Shown: positions 1 through 8,411 of the stretch, piece after piece
Numbering within the stretch: the first letter of the stretch is position 1
Layout of the letters: the number at the start of each line of letters is the position of its first letter
Assembly: GCA_019637175.1 (NCBI GenBank)
Contig: JAHBWD010000026.1
Location: 1-64,000, forward strand
Length of the DNA: 64,000 bases
Reading direction: 5' to 3'
Source: Labilithrix sp.
Lineage (GTDB): Bacteria; Myxococcota_A; Polyangia; Polyangiales; Polyangiaceae
The notes under the pieces: model-generated
The model's database searches: none
What the model saw: the letters and a program-made list of their open reading frames with translations, nothing else
What the model was told of the DNA's origin: nothing
Translations under genes and position numbers: made by a program

Positions 1-617
1 TCGCCTTCGCCGGAGAGCGGCGCGGGACGCCCCGAGGCGGCGAGCATCCGTGCCCGGCCGCCGCGCGCGCTCTGGAACATCGCGAAGAGCGGCTTCGGGA
101 CGACCTCGATGCCGTGTGGATTGGCGAACATCAGCGGTACCTCGTAGAGGCCTTCGCCGCCGAGCGGGGTGCCGCGCACCTCGAGCGCGATCCCGTGGAC
201 GCCCCAGCGGCCGACGCGCCTCGCGCGCACCCGCACCTCGAAGCGCACCTTCGACGCGGCGGGGAGATCGAGCACGGGCGGATGGATCGTCACGTCGAGC
301 ATGCTCGAGGCCACGGGGCGCAGGTTCACGCCGCGCGCGTCGTCGAACCCGCGGTTCCGGAGCTCCGCCTCGAGGACGACTTCTTCGCCGCGCTCGAGAC
401 GGGTCACGCGCCTCGTCATGCCCCACACCATCTCGAACCCGGAGGCCCGGATGCGCGTCACGGTGGAGAGCGCCAGCGCGCGGCCGAGCGTGATCGCGAG
501 GAGCATCGCGCCGCCGAAGGCGACCGCGGCGCTGACCTTCGCGGCGACTCCGACCGCGACCATCGCCGCGCCCGCGAGGGCGACCTGGAACGTGGCGCGC
601 GTCGGATGAAGCTGCAC
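1..617 (-). CDS. DUF58 domain protein, N-terminal part (runs off window)
   Basis: Open frame read leftward from a GTG at 617 with a strong GGAGGAG-type ribosome site just upstream; 205 codons are visible and the 3' end lies outside the window. The first ~45 residues form two hydrophobic segments (about 9-27 and 29-47), followed by a beta-rich region typical of the part before the von Willebrand-like core of DUF58 proteins (expected motif RPYxxGDxxRxI would lie beyond the edge). It begins 16 bases after the MoxR ATPase stop, the usual MoxR-DUF58 order. In this family the pair is thought to act as an ATPase with a membrane-anchored adaptor for assembly of envelope or cofactor proteins. Family call rests on context plus the TM-TM-beta layout, as the diagnostic motif is not seen. 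Confidence 0.75.
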   Translation of the reverse strand, partial: MQLHPTRATFQVALAGAAMVAVGVAAKVSAAVAFGGAMLLAITLGRALALSTVTRIRASGFEMVWGMTRRVTRLERGEEVVLEAELRNRGFDDARGVNLRPVASSMLDVTIHPPVLDLPAASKVRFEVRVRARRVGRWGVHGIALEVRGTPLGGEGLYEVPLMFANPHGIEVVPKPLFAMFQSARGGRARMLAASGRPAPLSGEG

Positions 618-633
618 GCCGCCTCTCCTCCGA

Positions 634-1614
634 TCAGACCGCGCGGAACCCGCGCCGGTAGCCGACCTTCTGGAGCGCCTCTTCCACGATCTGATCGCGC
701 ACGCGCGCGTCGGGCTCGACGTCCGCGACGAGGACGAGCCGATGCCCGAGCACCGAGGGAGCGACGGCGCGCACGTCTTCCGGAACGACGTAGCCGCGCG
801 CGGCGAGCAGCGCGTGCGCCTTCGCCGCCTGGACGAGGCCGAGCGTCGCGCGCGGGCTCGCCCCGAGCGCCACCTTCGGATGTGAGCGCGTGTAGCTCGT
901 GATGGCGACGGCGTAGTCGTGGAGATCGTCGTCGACGTGGACGCGCGAGCAGATGTTCTGGAGCGAGATGACGTCCTGCGGATTGAGCACTGCTCGCACG
1001 GCGGGCGCCTCGACGCCGTGCGTCCGGAGCATCTGCGACTCCTCGCGCGCCGACGGGTAGCCCATCGGTACACGGACGAGGAAGCGGTCGATCTGTGCCT
1101 CGGGCAGCGGATACGTCCCTTCGAGGTCGATCGGGTTCTGCGTCGCGAGGACGAGGAAGGGGAGGGGGAGCTCGAAGCGATCGCCCTCGATCGTGACCTG
1201 ACGCTCCTGCATCGCCTCGAGCAGCGCCGACTGCGTCTTGGCGGGCGCGCGGTTGATCTCGTCGGCGAGGACGACGTTCGCGAAGATCGGCCCGGCGCGG
1301 AGGCTGAACGTGCCGTCGCGCGGCGAGAGCACGTACGTGCCCGTGATGTCCGCCGGGAGGAGATCGGGCGTGAACTGGATGCGCCGCGCGGAGCAGCCGA
1401 GCGCGGTCGCGAAGGCCTTCACCAGCGTCGTCTTCGCGACGCCGGGGACGCCTTCGAGCAGCACGTGCCCGCGCGCGAGGAGCGACACCATCATCATGTC
1501 GAGCGCGCGGCCCGAGCCGATGTAGATCCGCTGGACCTCCCGCCGGAGCTCTTCGATGCGCTCCTTGGCGGCGAGCGTCTCGTGGCCGCCTCCCCCCTGG
1601 ACGGGCGCCGTCAT
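634..1614 (-). CDS. MoxR family AAA+ ATPase
   Basis: 326 residues, the usual MoxR length. Walker A is LEGVPGVAKTTLVKAF near residue 55; Ala before Lys is a common MoxR variant. Walker B/DEINRAPAKTQSALLEAM and the sensor segment LVLATQNPIDLEGTYPLPEAQ follow, then the C-terminal helical lid. MoxR proteins are AAA+ chaperone-like ATPases that work with DUF58/VWA proteins. The ATG at 1614 overlaps the stop of the upstream DUF4350 gene by four bases (ATGA), and the DUF58 gene follows after 16 bases, so the three are one operon. A second MoxR module lies at 44383-48366; the two ATPases differ clearly at the N terminus. Confidence 0.93.
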   Translation of the reverse strand: MTAPVQGGGGHETLAAKERIEELRREVQRIYIGSGRALDMMMVSLLARGHVLLEGVPGVAKTTLVKAFATALGCSARRIQFTPDLLPADITGTYVLSPRDGTFSLRAGPIFANVVLADEINRAPAKTQSALLEAMQERQVTIEGDRFELPLPFLVLATQNPIDLEGTYPLPEAQIDRFLVRVPMGYPSAREESQMLRTHGVEAPAVRAVLNPQDVISLQNICSRVHVDDDLHDYAVAITSYTRSHPKVALGASPRATLGLVQAAKAHALLAARGYVVPEDVRAVAPSVLGHRLVLVADVEPDARVRDQIVEEALQKVGYRRGFRAV

Positions 1615-2996
1615 GCAGGCTCACCCTTCGGAGACGACGTGAAGGCGCCGGCGCGGGCGTTCGCCTCGGCCGCGTCGAGGAGCTGCTTCACCGTCCGCGC
1701 GATGGATACGACCTCGTTGTCACGGATCGGCTGCACCATCCCTCCGCTGCGCTGGAAGACGACCATCGTCTCGACGTTCGACATTCGTAGCAGAAGGCGG
1801 CGCAGGCTGTGCACCCCTTCGGCGTCGAGCAGCCCGCGGGCGGCGATCTGCGAAAGAAGCTCCGTGTGCCCGGGCACTTTCGCGAGCCCGAGGACGGCGG
1901 TGAGCTGCTCCTCGAGCGCGCTCTTCAGCTCCAGCACGGCGAGGACGCGCGATGTTTGGGGCGCCGCGATGACGGCGGCGTGGCCCGCGACGCCGCCCTG
2001 GGCGACCTGGGGGATCCGGCGGACGAAGCGAGGCGTGATCGGTTTGTGGAGGCGGCCCGCGCGCGAGCCCACCCAGACGACGAGCGCGAGCCCGATGGCG
2101 CACGCGAGCGCGTAGGCGAGCGGCGCGGGCACGCCCTCGTGACGCATGATCTCGAGCGCCTCGCGCAGCGCGCGGAGCGTCTCGGAGAGCGAGCTCTCGT
2201 CTTCGCCGAACGTGCCCTTCTGATCGAAACCGCCGGCGGCGACGAAGAGGCGGCCTCCGCGCGCGCCCCACGAGTCCTTGTCGACCGCGTAGCGCACGAG
2301 GCCGCGCGCGAACGCCTTGTTGCCGCCGTAGCGGAGCATCGAGTTCATCACCGTCGACGGATCGCCGACCGCGAGCAGGCGCCCCTGGCCGACGGCGCCT
2401 GCGACCGCGACGATGACGTCGGGCTCGCCGTTCCCGCGGATCTTGAGGACGGGCGACAGGTCGGGGTGCGCGAGGCCCGTCGGGTGGTTGGTCACGACGC
2501 GCGAGACGTCGCTCACCACCGGGTGCGCGCTCGCGGGCTCCGCGAGCGCGAGCTGCGGGTTGCGCCGGAGAAACTCCGCGGGGCGGCGAGGGCTCGCGAC
2601 CCGCTCCATGCCGAAGTGCTTCAGCAACGAGTCGCCGCGTCCGAAGTCGTCGAGCATCACGACGCGTCCCCCCGCGCGCATGAACTTGGTGAGCTCGTCG
2701 ACGTCGAGGCTTCGCTCCGGATACAAGAGGAGGAGGCCGTCTTCCGGCTTCAGCTCGTGGAAGTCGATTTGGGTGGTCGCGACCACACGGGCGGCGCCCA
2801 GCTCACCTTTCGCCAGGCGCACGAGCTCGGCGCAGCCCTCCCAGTCGCTGCCCGAGAGGTCGAAGGGCGCGGCCGACGCGTCGCGAAGACCGAGCGTCGC
2901 GAGGCTGGCAAGGCAGGCAAGAATGGTGAGGAGAAGCGCGCGCTTGCTGCGGCACCAAATCGAGCTCGGCCGTATGACGCGCCACGTCTTGTGCAT
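1611..2996 (-). CDS. DUF4350 domain membrane protein
   Basis: 461 residues. An N-terminal hydrophobic segment (about 21-43) ends in an ASA-type cleavage or anchor region. A Rossmann-like globular region (about 50-260) contains LLLLYPERSLDVDELTKFM and GGRVVMLDDFG, the pattern of DUF4350 (a GATase-like fold). A second transmembrane helix lies at about 293-313 (PLAYALACAIGLALVVWVG), followed by a ~145-residue cytoplasmic helical tail. DUF4350 proteins are often encoded beside MoxR and DUF58, as here. The product is probably a membrane partner of that system; no enzymatic role is visible. The 3' end overlaps moxR by four bases. Confidence 0.8.
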   Translation of the reverse strand: MHKTWRVIRPSSIWCRSKRALLLTILACLASLATLGLRDASAAPFDLSGSDWEGCAELVRLAKGELGAARVVATTQIDFHELKPEDGLLLLYPERSLDVDELTKFMRAGGRVVMLDDFGRGDSLLKHFGMERVASPRRPAEFLRRNPQLALAEPASAHPVVSDVSRVVTNHPTGLAHPDLSPVLKIRGNGEPDVIVAVAGAVGQGRLLAVGDPSTVMNSMLRYGGNKAFARGLVRYAVDKDSWGARGGRLFVAAGGFDQKGTFGEDESSLSETLRALREALEIMRHEGVPAPLAYALACAIGLALVVWVGSRAGRLHKPITPRFVRRIPQVAQGGVAGHAAVIAAPQTSRVLAVLELKSALEEQLTAVLGLAKVPGHTELLSQIAARGLLDAEGVHSLRRLLLRMSNVETMVVFQRSGGMVQPIRDNEVVSIARTVKQLLDAAEANARAGAFTSSPKGEPA

Positions 2997-3108
2997 CGGT
3001 GCTGCGTGCGTCCTGCGGGTGCGGAAGAGCGGACGAGGCGGAGGGGGAGAGAAGAGCGAGAGAAAGGAGACAGCTGCCCCTCCAATGTACCGCGAATCTA
3101 CCGCACAC

Positions 3109-3136
3109 TTGACCCATTAGACCGGATTGCTAGCTT
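3109..3136 (+). promoter_or_regulatory. Candidate sigma70-type promoter for the 56-residue ORF
   Basis: TTGACC at 3109-3114 and TAGCTT at 3131-3136 are separated by 16 bases, in one of the few AT-richer intergenic stretches of the window. A start near 3143 would give a leader of about 50 bases before the ATG at 3195. The -10 match is weak (3 of 6). Confidence 0.35.
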
Positions 3137-3194
3137 CCATCTGAGGCCCTCGTTGGACCGCGCGCTCTTGTTTCCGCTTTGATAGGAGGAACCG

Positions 3195-3365
3195 ATGCTC
3201 CCTCCATTCATCATCGAGCAGATTCGCCGCCGCGAAGAAGAAGAGCGGAAGCAGTACGAGCAGCCGCAGCTCGAGCTCCCAGTCTCGCCCTCGCCGTCCC
3301 CGCAGCCCAAACGGCGCGAGGAGCAAGACGAGGGGCAGCGCGGCGTCATCATCGTGGAGCTCTGA
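3195..3365 (+). CDS. Small highly charged protein, 56 residues
   Basis: ATG at 3195 follows a near-perfect AGGAGGA ribosome site at 3184-3190; the frame stops with TGA at 3363-3365. The product begins MLPPFIIEQIRRREEEERKQ, has a Pro/Ser-rich middle (SPSPSPQPKRREEQDEG) and ends in a hydrophobic RGVIIVEL. There is no signal peptide or TM helix. The layout is an N-terminal amphipathic helix, a flexible charged linker and a short C-terminal beta-like motif. Small proteins of this shape are, as I recall, found in other myxobacterial genomes, but no function is known to me. It stands alone between divergent and co-directional neighbours, with its own candidate promoter. Confidence 0.75.
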   Translation: MLPPFIIEQIRRREEEERKQYEQPQLELPVSPSPSPQPKRREEQDEGQRGVIIVEL

Positions 3366-3432
3366 TTCCGGGCGCGCCAGGCGTAACCTGTTGCGTTTCA
3401 CGGAGCTAGGGCACTAGGCTGCGCCCCGTCCC

Positions 3433-5202
3433 ATGGGTCGCCGTCGTCCTGGTCGTTGCTTGCCGCGCGCGCTGCTCGCGGCGCTGCCGATCCTGACGCT
3501 CGGTCTCGTCGACTGCTACTCGACAGGCTCCGGCGCCGAGCCGCCGCTCGACCGTTTCTACTTTCCGGTCGGGCTCCAGGTTTCGCACGGAGGCACCGTC
3601 CTCTACGCGATCAACTCGGACTTCGATCTCCAGTACAACGGTGGGACGCTCCAGTCGTACGACCTCTCGCTGATCCGGCGGCACACGCTCCGCCTCATCG
3701 CCGACCCGCGCGACCCCAACGTCCCGGTGATTCAGCCGAACCCGGACGTCCCCATCCCGCTCGGCGAGATCGCCGCCCCGCCGGTCGACTCGACCTTCTA
3801 CTTTCGCGACTCGGCGGTCGTCGGCGCTTTCGCGACCGATCTCGTCCTCTCGCGCCCGCCTTCGAAGCTCGTGCCGTCGACGCCGCGCCTTCCGGGCGAG
3901 AACATCACCGTCGGGACGCGCAGCTTCGACCGGCTCTTCGCCCCGATCCGCGGCGACGCTTCGCTCACGTGGGCGAGCGTCATGCGCGACCATCCCGACT
4001 TCGGCCCGACGGCGGATCCGAAGGCCTACGGGCCGTTCAAGATCTTCTGCGGGCAAGACCCGGTGACGCACCGGTGCGACGCGGGGCATGCCGCGGGCAA
4101 GCCCAGCGATCCAGGCAATTCGCGCGGCGTCACGATGCCGGGCGAGCCGTTCGCCATGGCGATCAGCGAAGACGGCGAGTCGATCATCGTCACCCATCAG
4201 AACGAGACGAAGACGAGCCTCTTCTCGACGGGCCAGACGATCCTCCAGGCCGACCCCACGGAGCCGAACGCGCCGATCGAAGACGTCGCGCCGCCGCCCT
4301 CGATCCAGTTCATCCTCGACGGCGTTCCCTTCGGCGGCGTCGGGGCGACGGCGATCCCCCACGATCGCGACGCCTTCCGCGAGAGCCCCGCCGGGTTCCC
4401 GAAGCCCGGCTTCTTCCAGACGAGCCGCGCCATCCCCGAGGTCGCGCTCATCCGAGCGTACTCGGACGCGTTCGGCGGGACGGCGTCGAGCCTCCGCCGC
4501 CCGTTCCTCGATCGCGAGGGCGTCTTCCCCGTCGGCGTCGGCGCCGGCGGCACCGACTCGCGCGGCATCGTGATCGACCCCACGCCGCGGATCGCGTGCA
4601 AGGCCAAGGTGGCCCCCGCCGATCCGCTCGCGGGCCGCACGCAGGTCGACGTCGATCGAGACATCGTGCGCTGCGCGCGGAGGCCCGCGCGCGCGTTCAT
4701 CGCGAATCGCACGCCGGCGTCGCTCCTCGTCGGCGAGGTCGGCGGCAGCGCGAACGATCTCGACGCCTACGATCCGGATCGGCTCATCCTCCACACGTCG
4801 ATCCCGCTCTCCAACGGCCCGTCGAAGCTGTACCTCGCGCCGGTCGTCGAGCCCGACGGCGCCTACGGGCTCCGCGTCTTCGCCGTCTGTTTCGACTCGG
4901 CGACGGTCTTCGTCTTCGATCCCGAGACGATGACGCTCGAAAACGTCATTCGCGTCGGCCTCGGGCCTTTCGCGATGGCGTTCGATCCGTTCGACCTCGA
5001 GGACGTCGCGCTCCACAGGCAGGTCCCGATGGATCCGCGCGAGGCCGGCACGGGCCTTCGTCGCTATCGCTTCGCTTACGTCGCCAGCTTCACGAACTCG
5101 TTCGTGCAGGTGATCGATCTCGACAACGCCCGGGCCAATCGCGCGACGTACGAGCGCGTCGTCTTCACCCTCGGGCAGCCCTCGGCGCCCAAGGGAACAT
5201 GA
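3433..5202 (+). CDS. Beta-propeller-like lipoprotein
   Basis: 589 residues. The N terminus has a basic start, a hydrophobic core and a Cys near residue 28 in LGLVDC, a probable lipobox (Asp before Cys is atypical). The mature part has recurrent segments such as TVLYAINSDFDLQYNG, AMAISEDGESIIVTHQ, RVFAVCFDSATVFVFD and RYRFAYVASFTNSFVQVIDL, the YVTN/NHL-type pattern of surface beta-propellers. Likely exported and membrane-anchored; ligand unknown. Its stop overlaps the start of the next gene (ATGA at 5199-5202), so the two are translationally coupled. No catalytic motif is visible. Confidence 0.78.
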   Translation: MGRRRPGRCLPRALLAALPILTLGLVDCYSTGSGAEPPLDRFYFPVGLQVSHGGTVLYAINSDFDLQYNGGTLQSYDLSLIRRHTLRLIADPRDPNVPVIQPNPDVPIPLGEIAAPPVDSTFYFRDSAVVGAFATDLVLSRPPSKLVPSTPRLPGENITVGTRSFDRLFAPIRGDASLTWASVMRDHPDFGPTADPKAYGPFKIFCGQDPVTHRCDAGHAAGKPSDPGNSRGVTMPGEPFAMAISEDGESIIVTHQNETKTSLFSTGQTILQADPTEPNAPIEDVAPPPSIQFILDGVPFGGVGATAIPHDRDAFRESPAGFPKPGFFQTSRAIPEVALIRAYSDAFGGTASSLRRPFLDREGVFPVGVGAGGTDSRGIVIDPTPRIACKAKVAPADPLAGRTQVDVDRDIVRCARRPARAFIANRTPASLLVGEVGGSANDLDAYDPDRLILHTSIPLSNGPSKLYLAPVVEPDGAYGLRVFAVCFDSATVFVFDPETMTLENVIRVGLGPFAMAFDPFDLEDVALHRQVPMDPREAGTGLRRYRFAYVASFTNSFVQVIDLDNARANRATYERVVFTLGQPSAPKGT

Positions 5203-8200
5203 TGACGAAGCGTCGACTCTTCGCGCTGCTCGTCGTGACGATGCTGCTCGTCGGCCTCGGCGTCTCCTCGTTCGCGTGCTCGCAGACGCCGACGAGCGTG
5301 CCCGTGCGCACGTTCGAGCGCGCGCAGCGGATGGACGTGGCGTGCCTCCAGATCTACGACCCGAACACGTACGAGCCCCACGCGCCCGTGGGCGTCTCGC
5401 CGGAGAGCTGCCGGCCGACCCCGTCGTTCACCAACGGCGACTTCGTCGAGCAGCTCTACGGGTTCGTCACGCAGAGCGCGCGCGGCGAGGTCGCCGTGGT
5501 CAACCTCTCGGCCGGCGTCCTCGTCGACATCAACCGCGCGACGCCCGGCATCAACTTCCTCCCCGTCGGCGCTCTACCGACCGACATCGCCGCGACGCCG
5601 GACGGACGGATGGTGTTCGTCGCCTCCGCGGAGCCGAACAAAGCGGCGATCTATGGCATTCCCACGCGGCGCGTGCTCGGCGATCAGCGGGCGACGCCCG
5701 ACGATCCCGAGCCGGTGTCGCTCGCGTCTTGGCCCGTGTGCGTGCTCCCGCAGAACCCCGGCGCGCTCGCGATCGTTCCGCGACGCGGCGCGCCGCTCCC
5801 TGTTCCCGCCGACGCGGGCGCAGGCGACGGAGGAGGAGCAGGAGCCGACGCCGGCGCGCCCGAAGCGCTCGAATACGAGCTCGTCGCCGTGCTGCCGGGC
5901 GATCGCCGCAACTCGGCGAAGCTCGTCACGATCGATACGCGGCCGTTCCGCCGCGGAGGCTTGCCACGGAACGCCGACGGGACGCCGAGCTACGCGTCGG
6001 CCGGCACGTACGATCCGACGCTCACGGAGGGACCGTTCCTCGCGCCCGGTGTTCCGGCGGCGTGCCCGATCACGTCGGCGGTCGAGCTCGCGGGAGAGGC
6101 CGCGGTGCCGAAGGCGGTCTTCGCCGGCGCCGCGTGGAGCGACGGCGTGAAGTACGTCGAGGGCGGCGTCGACACGACGTGCGATCGTCCGGTGCGAGGA
6201 TCGCATTGCGGTCTTCCTCCGTGCTGCGCGCCGCCTCCCGCGCCGGTCGAAGACGCTGGAACGCCGGGAGACGGCGGCGACGGCGGCGACGCCGCGCCAC
6301 CGCCGCCCATTCCTCCGCCGACCACGGCGTGCGAGCCGCTCGGCCCCAAGGACGCAGGAGAGATCCCGCTCGATCTGCCGACGCTCGATCCGCCGCGGCT
6401 CGTCTCCGTCGTGCGCGACGATCAGACGCTCTACGTCGCCGACGAGGGCGTGCCTTTGATCCACGTCGTCGACATGTCGACGCCGGGCGCGCCGAAAGAG
6501 ATCGAGCCGCTCGTCGCGACGAGCCTCGGCGATCCCTCGCGCGTCGTGAAGATCAAGGAGCTCGCGATCAGCCCGCCGACGCGCGACTACAAGCGATTCC
6601 TCTACGCCGTCGATCGGATCGAGGGTTCGATCATGGTGTTCGACGTCACCGATCCGCTCACGATGCCGCGGACCCCGATGACGCGGCCGCACCCGGAGCT
6701 CAATCCTTTCCAGCCGATCGATCGCATCTCGTTCTCGAATCCGGTCGTCGCCGTCGCCTTCGCGCGTCACGACTGGCCGCTCGCGCGAATGGGCGGCGGC
6801 GTCGAGCCGAACACGACGTCGGGTGCGCTGTGCAACCCGAACCCGAACCTCGACGCGAACCCGCAGGCCGATCCAGGATTCTACTACCGAGCGGGCTCGA
6901 GCGATCCGGGGCGCGACATCGGCGCGCGCCGGCTCCGCGGCATCTTCGCGTTCGCGACGCTGGCGAACGGCCAGGTGATCGTCATCGACGTCGACGACTG
7001 GGACTCGCCGTGTCGCCGGCCGCAGGACATGAGCGCGGCGATCTCGGCGATCGCGCCCGCGCAGCCGAGGCCCCTCGACAGCGCCCCTCTCGATCCGTAC
7101 CACGCGCCGCTCGCGGCCGATCTCGCGACGACGAACGAGCTCTTCTTCCCCATGGCGTCGCCGCACACCGCGCGGTCGGAGGTGCTCGTGCTCGCGACCA
7201 CGTCGGGCACCGGCACGAGCCAGGGGCCGAGGATCTCTGGCGCGCCGGTCATCAGCGCGAACAACCTGGTGCTCCCGACGACGGGCCCCGACAGCGCGAA
7301 CACGCCGCTTCTGACGGCGACGTTCGGCATGGAAGATCCGCACGCCCACATCGATCAAGACTGGATCGCGCAGTGGGAAGGCGCGCTGCCGGGCTTCGAG
7401 GGCATCTCCGCCACGATCGGGACGACCGACGCGTATGCCTCGCTCGTCCTCTCGCAGGCGCAGGGGCGCTTCTGCGGCAAGGGCGTCGAAGATTGGTCGC
7501 GAGGCATGGACCGCGTGGCCGCGATGAACGCCGAGCTCGCGCGCCTCGGGCGCACGCCGCTGCCGCCCGGCTCCGACCGGCTCGTCACCGACTACATCCA
7601 GCTCACCGAAGAGATCCTGCCCGCCGACGATGCCTACTGGGGCCTCGACGACGCCCCCGCCAACGAGTGCTGGCAGTACGACGAGGGGCGCCAGCGGCTC
7701 CCCGCCGGCGGGGCTCGTCACGACGCGTGCGTGCGGACGTTCGGCGCGGCTGACGATCAGAGCACGCAGCGCGACTTCCCGATCCTCGAGGCCTACGAAG
7801 ACAAGCTCGTCGTCGGGCGCTTTTATCCGCGCGCCGACGGCAAGCGCGAGGTCGTGTGGAAGGACAAGTCGAGCGCCGACGTGCTCAAGCTGATGCGCTG
7901 CTGCTTCCACCACCAGGTGAGGTTCAGGGTGCGCACGGCGCAGACGTGGGCGCTCGTCGGCAAGAACCCCGGCGGCGCTCCCGGCGTCGGCTTCTTGAGC
8001 CACCTCACGGCGGATCCGGCGGGGCGCTGCGTTCCGACGTGCGATCCGCGCGAGTCGCTCCTCAACGGGCGCATCCCCACGATCGATCCCGTGTTCCGCG
8101 CGCAGACGGTCAATCGCAACTCGCCGCTCGTCATGCGCAACCCGATGTTCGCCGTGCAGATCGCGGGGGGCGAGGATCGCGCGGATCCGCTCCGCGACAC

Positions 8201-8396
8201 GACGTACTCGTTCCCCACGCGCGGCGCGTTCCGCACGCTTCTGGTCAACGTCGCCGGGACCTCGACCGCGGTGAATCCGCAGTCGATGCGCTTCATCGAC
8301 GTGCTCGGTCAGATGGGCATCGTCGACGCCGCTTCGCAGGGGCTCGTGTTGATCGATCTCCGGGGCGTCACGATTGCGCGCGCGCCGTATTTCTGA
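5199..8396 (+). CDS. Large beta-propeller-like lipoprotein
   Basis: 1065 residues from the ATG at 5199 (a second in-frame ATG at 5202 is the alternative). Signal segment and lipobox FALLVVTMLLVGLGVSSFAC, Cys about residue 27. Propeller-like strands recur (DGRMVFVASAEPNKAAIYGI, QTLYVADEGVPLIHVVDM, FAFATLANGQVIVIDVDDW). Two low-complexity Asp/Ala/Gly-rich linkers sit near residues 205-225 and 345-375, the second beside a Cys cluster (PPCCAPPP). The C-terminal ~350 residues contain scattered Cys (MRCCFHHQVRF). Predicted surface-exposed partner of the preceding lipoprotein; function unknown. The layout resembles myxobacterial surface proteins of unknown role. Confidence 0.8.
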   Translation: MMTKRRLFALLVVTMLLVGLGVSSFACSQTPTSVPVRTFERAQRMDVACLQIYDPNTYEPHAPVGVSPESCRPTPSFTNGDFVEQLYGFVTQSARGEVAVVNLSAGVLVDINRATPGINFLPVGALPTDIAATPDGRMVFVASAEPNKAAIYGIPTRRVLGDQRATPDDPEPVSLASWPVCVLPQNPGALAIVPRRGAPLPVPADAGAGDGGGAGADAGAPEALEYELVAVLPGDRRNSAKLVTIDTRPFRRGGLPRNADGTPSYASAGTYDPTLTEGPFLAPGVPAACPITSAVELAGEAAVPKAVFAGAAWSDGVKYVEGGVDTTCDRPVRGSHCGLPPCCAPPPAPVEDAGTPGDGGDGGDAAPPPPIPPPTTACEPLGPKDAGEIPLDLPTLDPPRLVSVVRDDQTLYVADEGVPLIHVVDMSTPGAPKEIEPLVATSLGDPSRVVKIKELAISPPTRDYKRFLYAVDRIEGSIMVFDVTDPLTMPRTPMTRPHPELNPFQPIDRISFSNPVVAVAFARHDWPLARMGGGVEPNTTSGALCNPNPNLDANPQADPGFYYRAGSSDPGRDIGARRLRGIFAFATLANGQVIVIDVDDWDSPCRRPQDMSAAISAIAPAQPRPLDSAPLDPYHAPLAADLATTNELFFPMASPHTARSEVLVLATTSGTGTSQGPRISGAPVISANNLVLPTTGPDSANTPLLTATFGMEDPHAHIDQDWIAQWEGALPGFEGISATIGTTDAYASLVLSQAQGRFCGKGVEDWSRGMDRVAAMNAELARLGRTPLPPGSDRLVTDYIQLTEEILPADDAYWGLDDAPANECWQYDEGRQRLPAGGARHDACVRTFGAADDQSTQRDFPILEAYEDKLVVGRFYPRADGKREVVWKDKSSADVLKLMRCCFHHQVRFRVRTAQTWALVGKNPGGAPGVGFLSHLTADPAGRCVPTCDPRESLLNGRIPTIDPVFRAQTVNRNSPLVMRNPMFAVQIAGGEDRADPLRDTTYSFPTRGAFRTLLVNVAGTSTAVNPQSMRFIDVLGQMGIVDAASQGLVLIDLRGVTIARAPYF

Positions 8397-8411
8397 CAGA
8401 CACTGCCTGCG

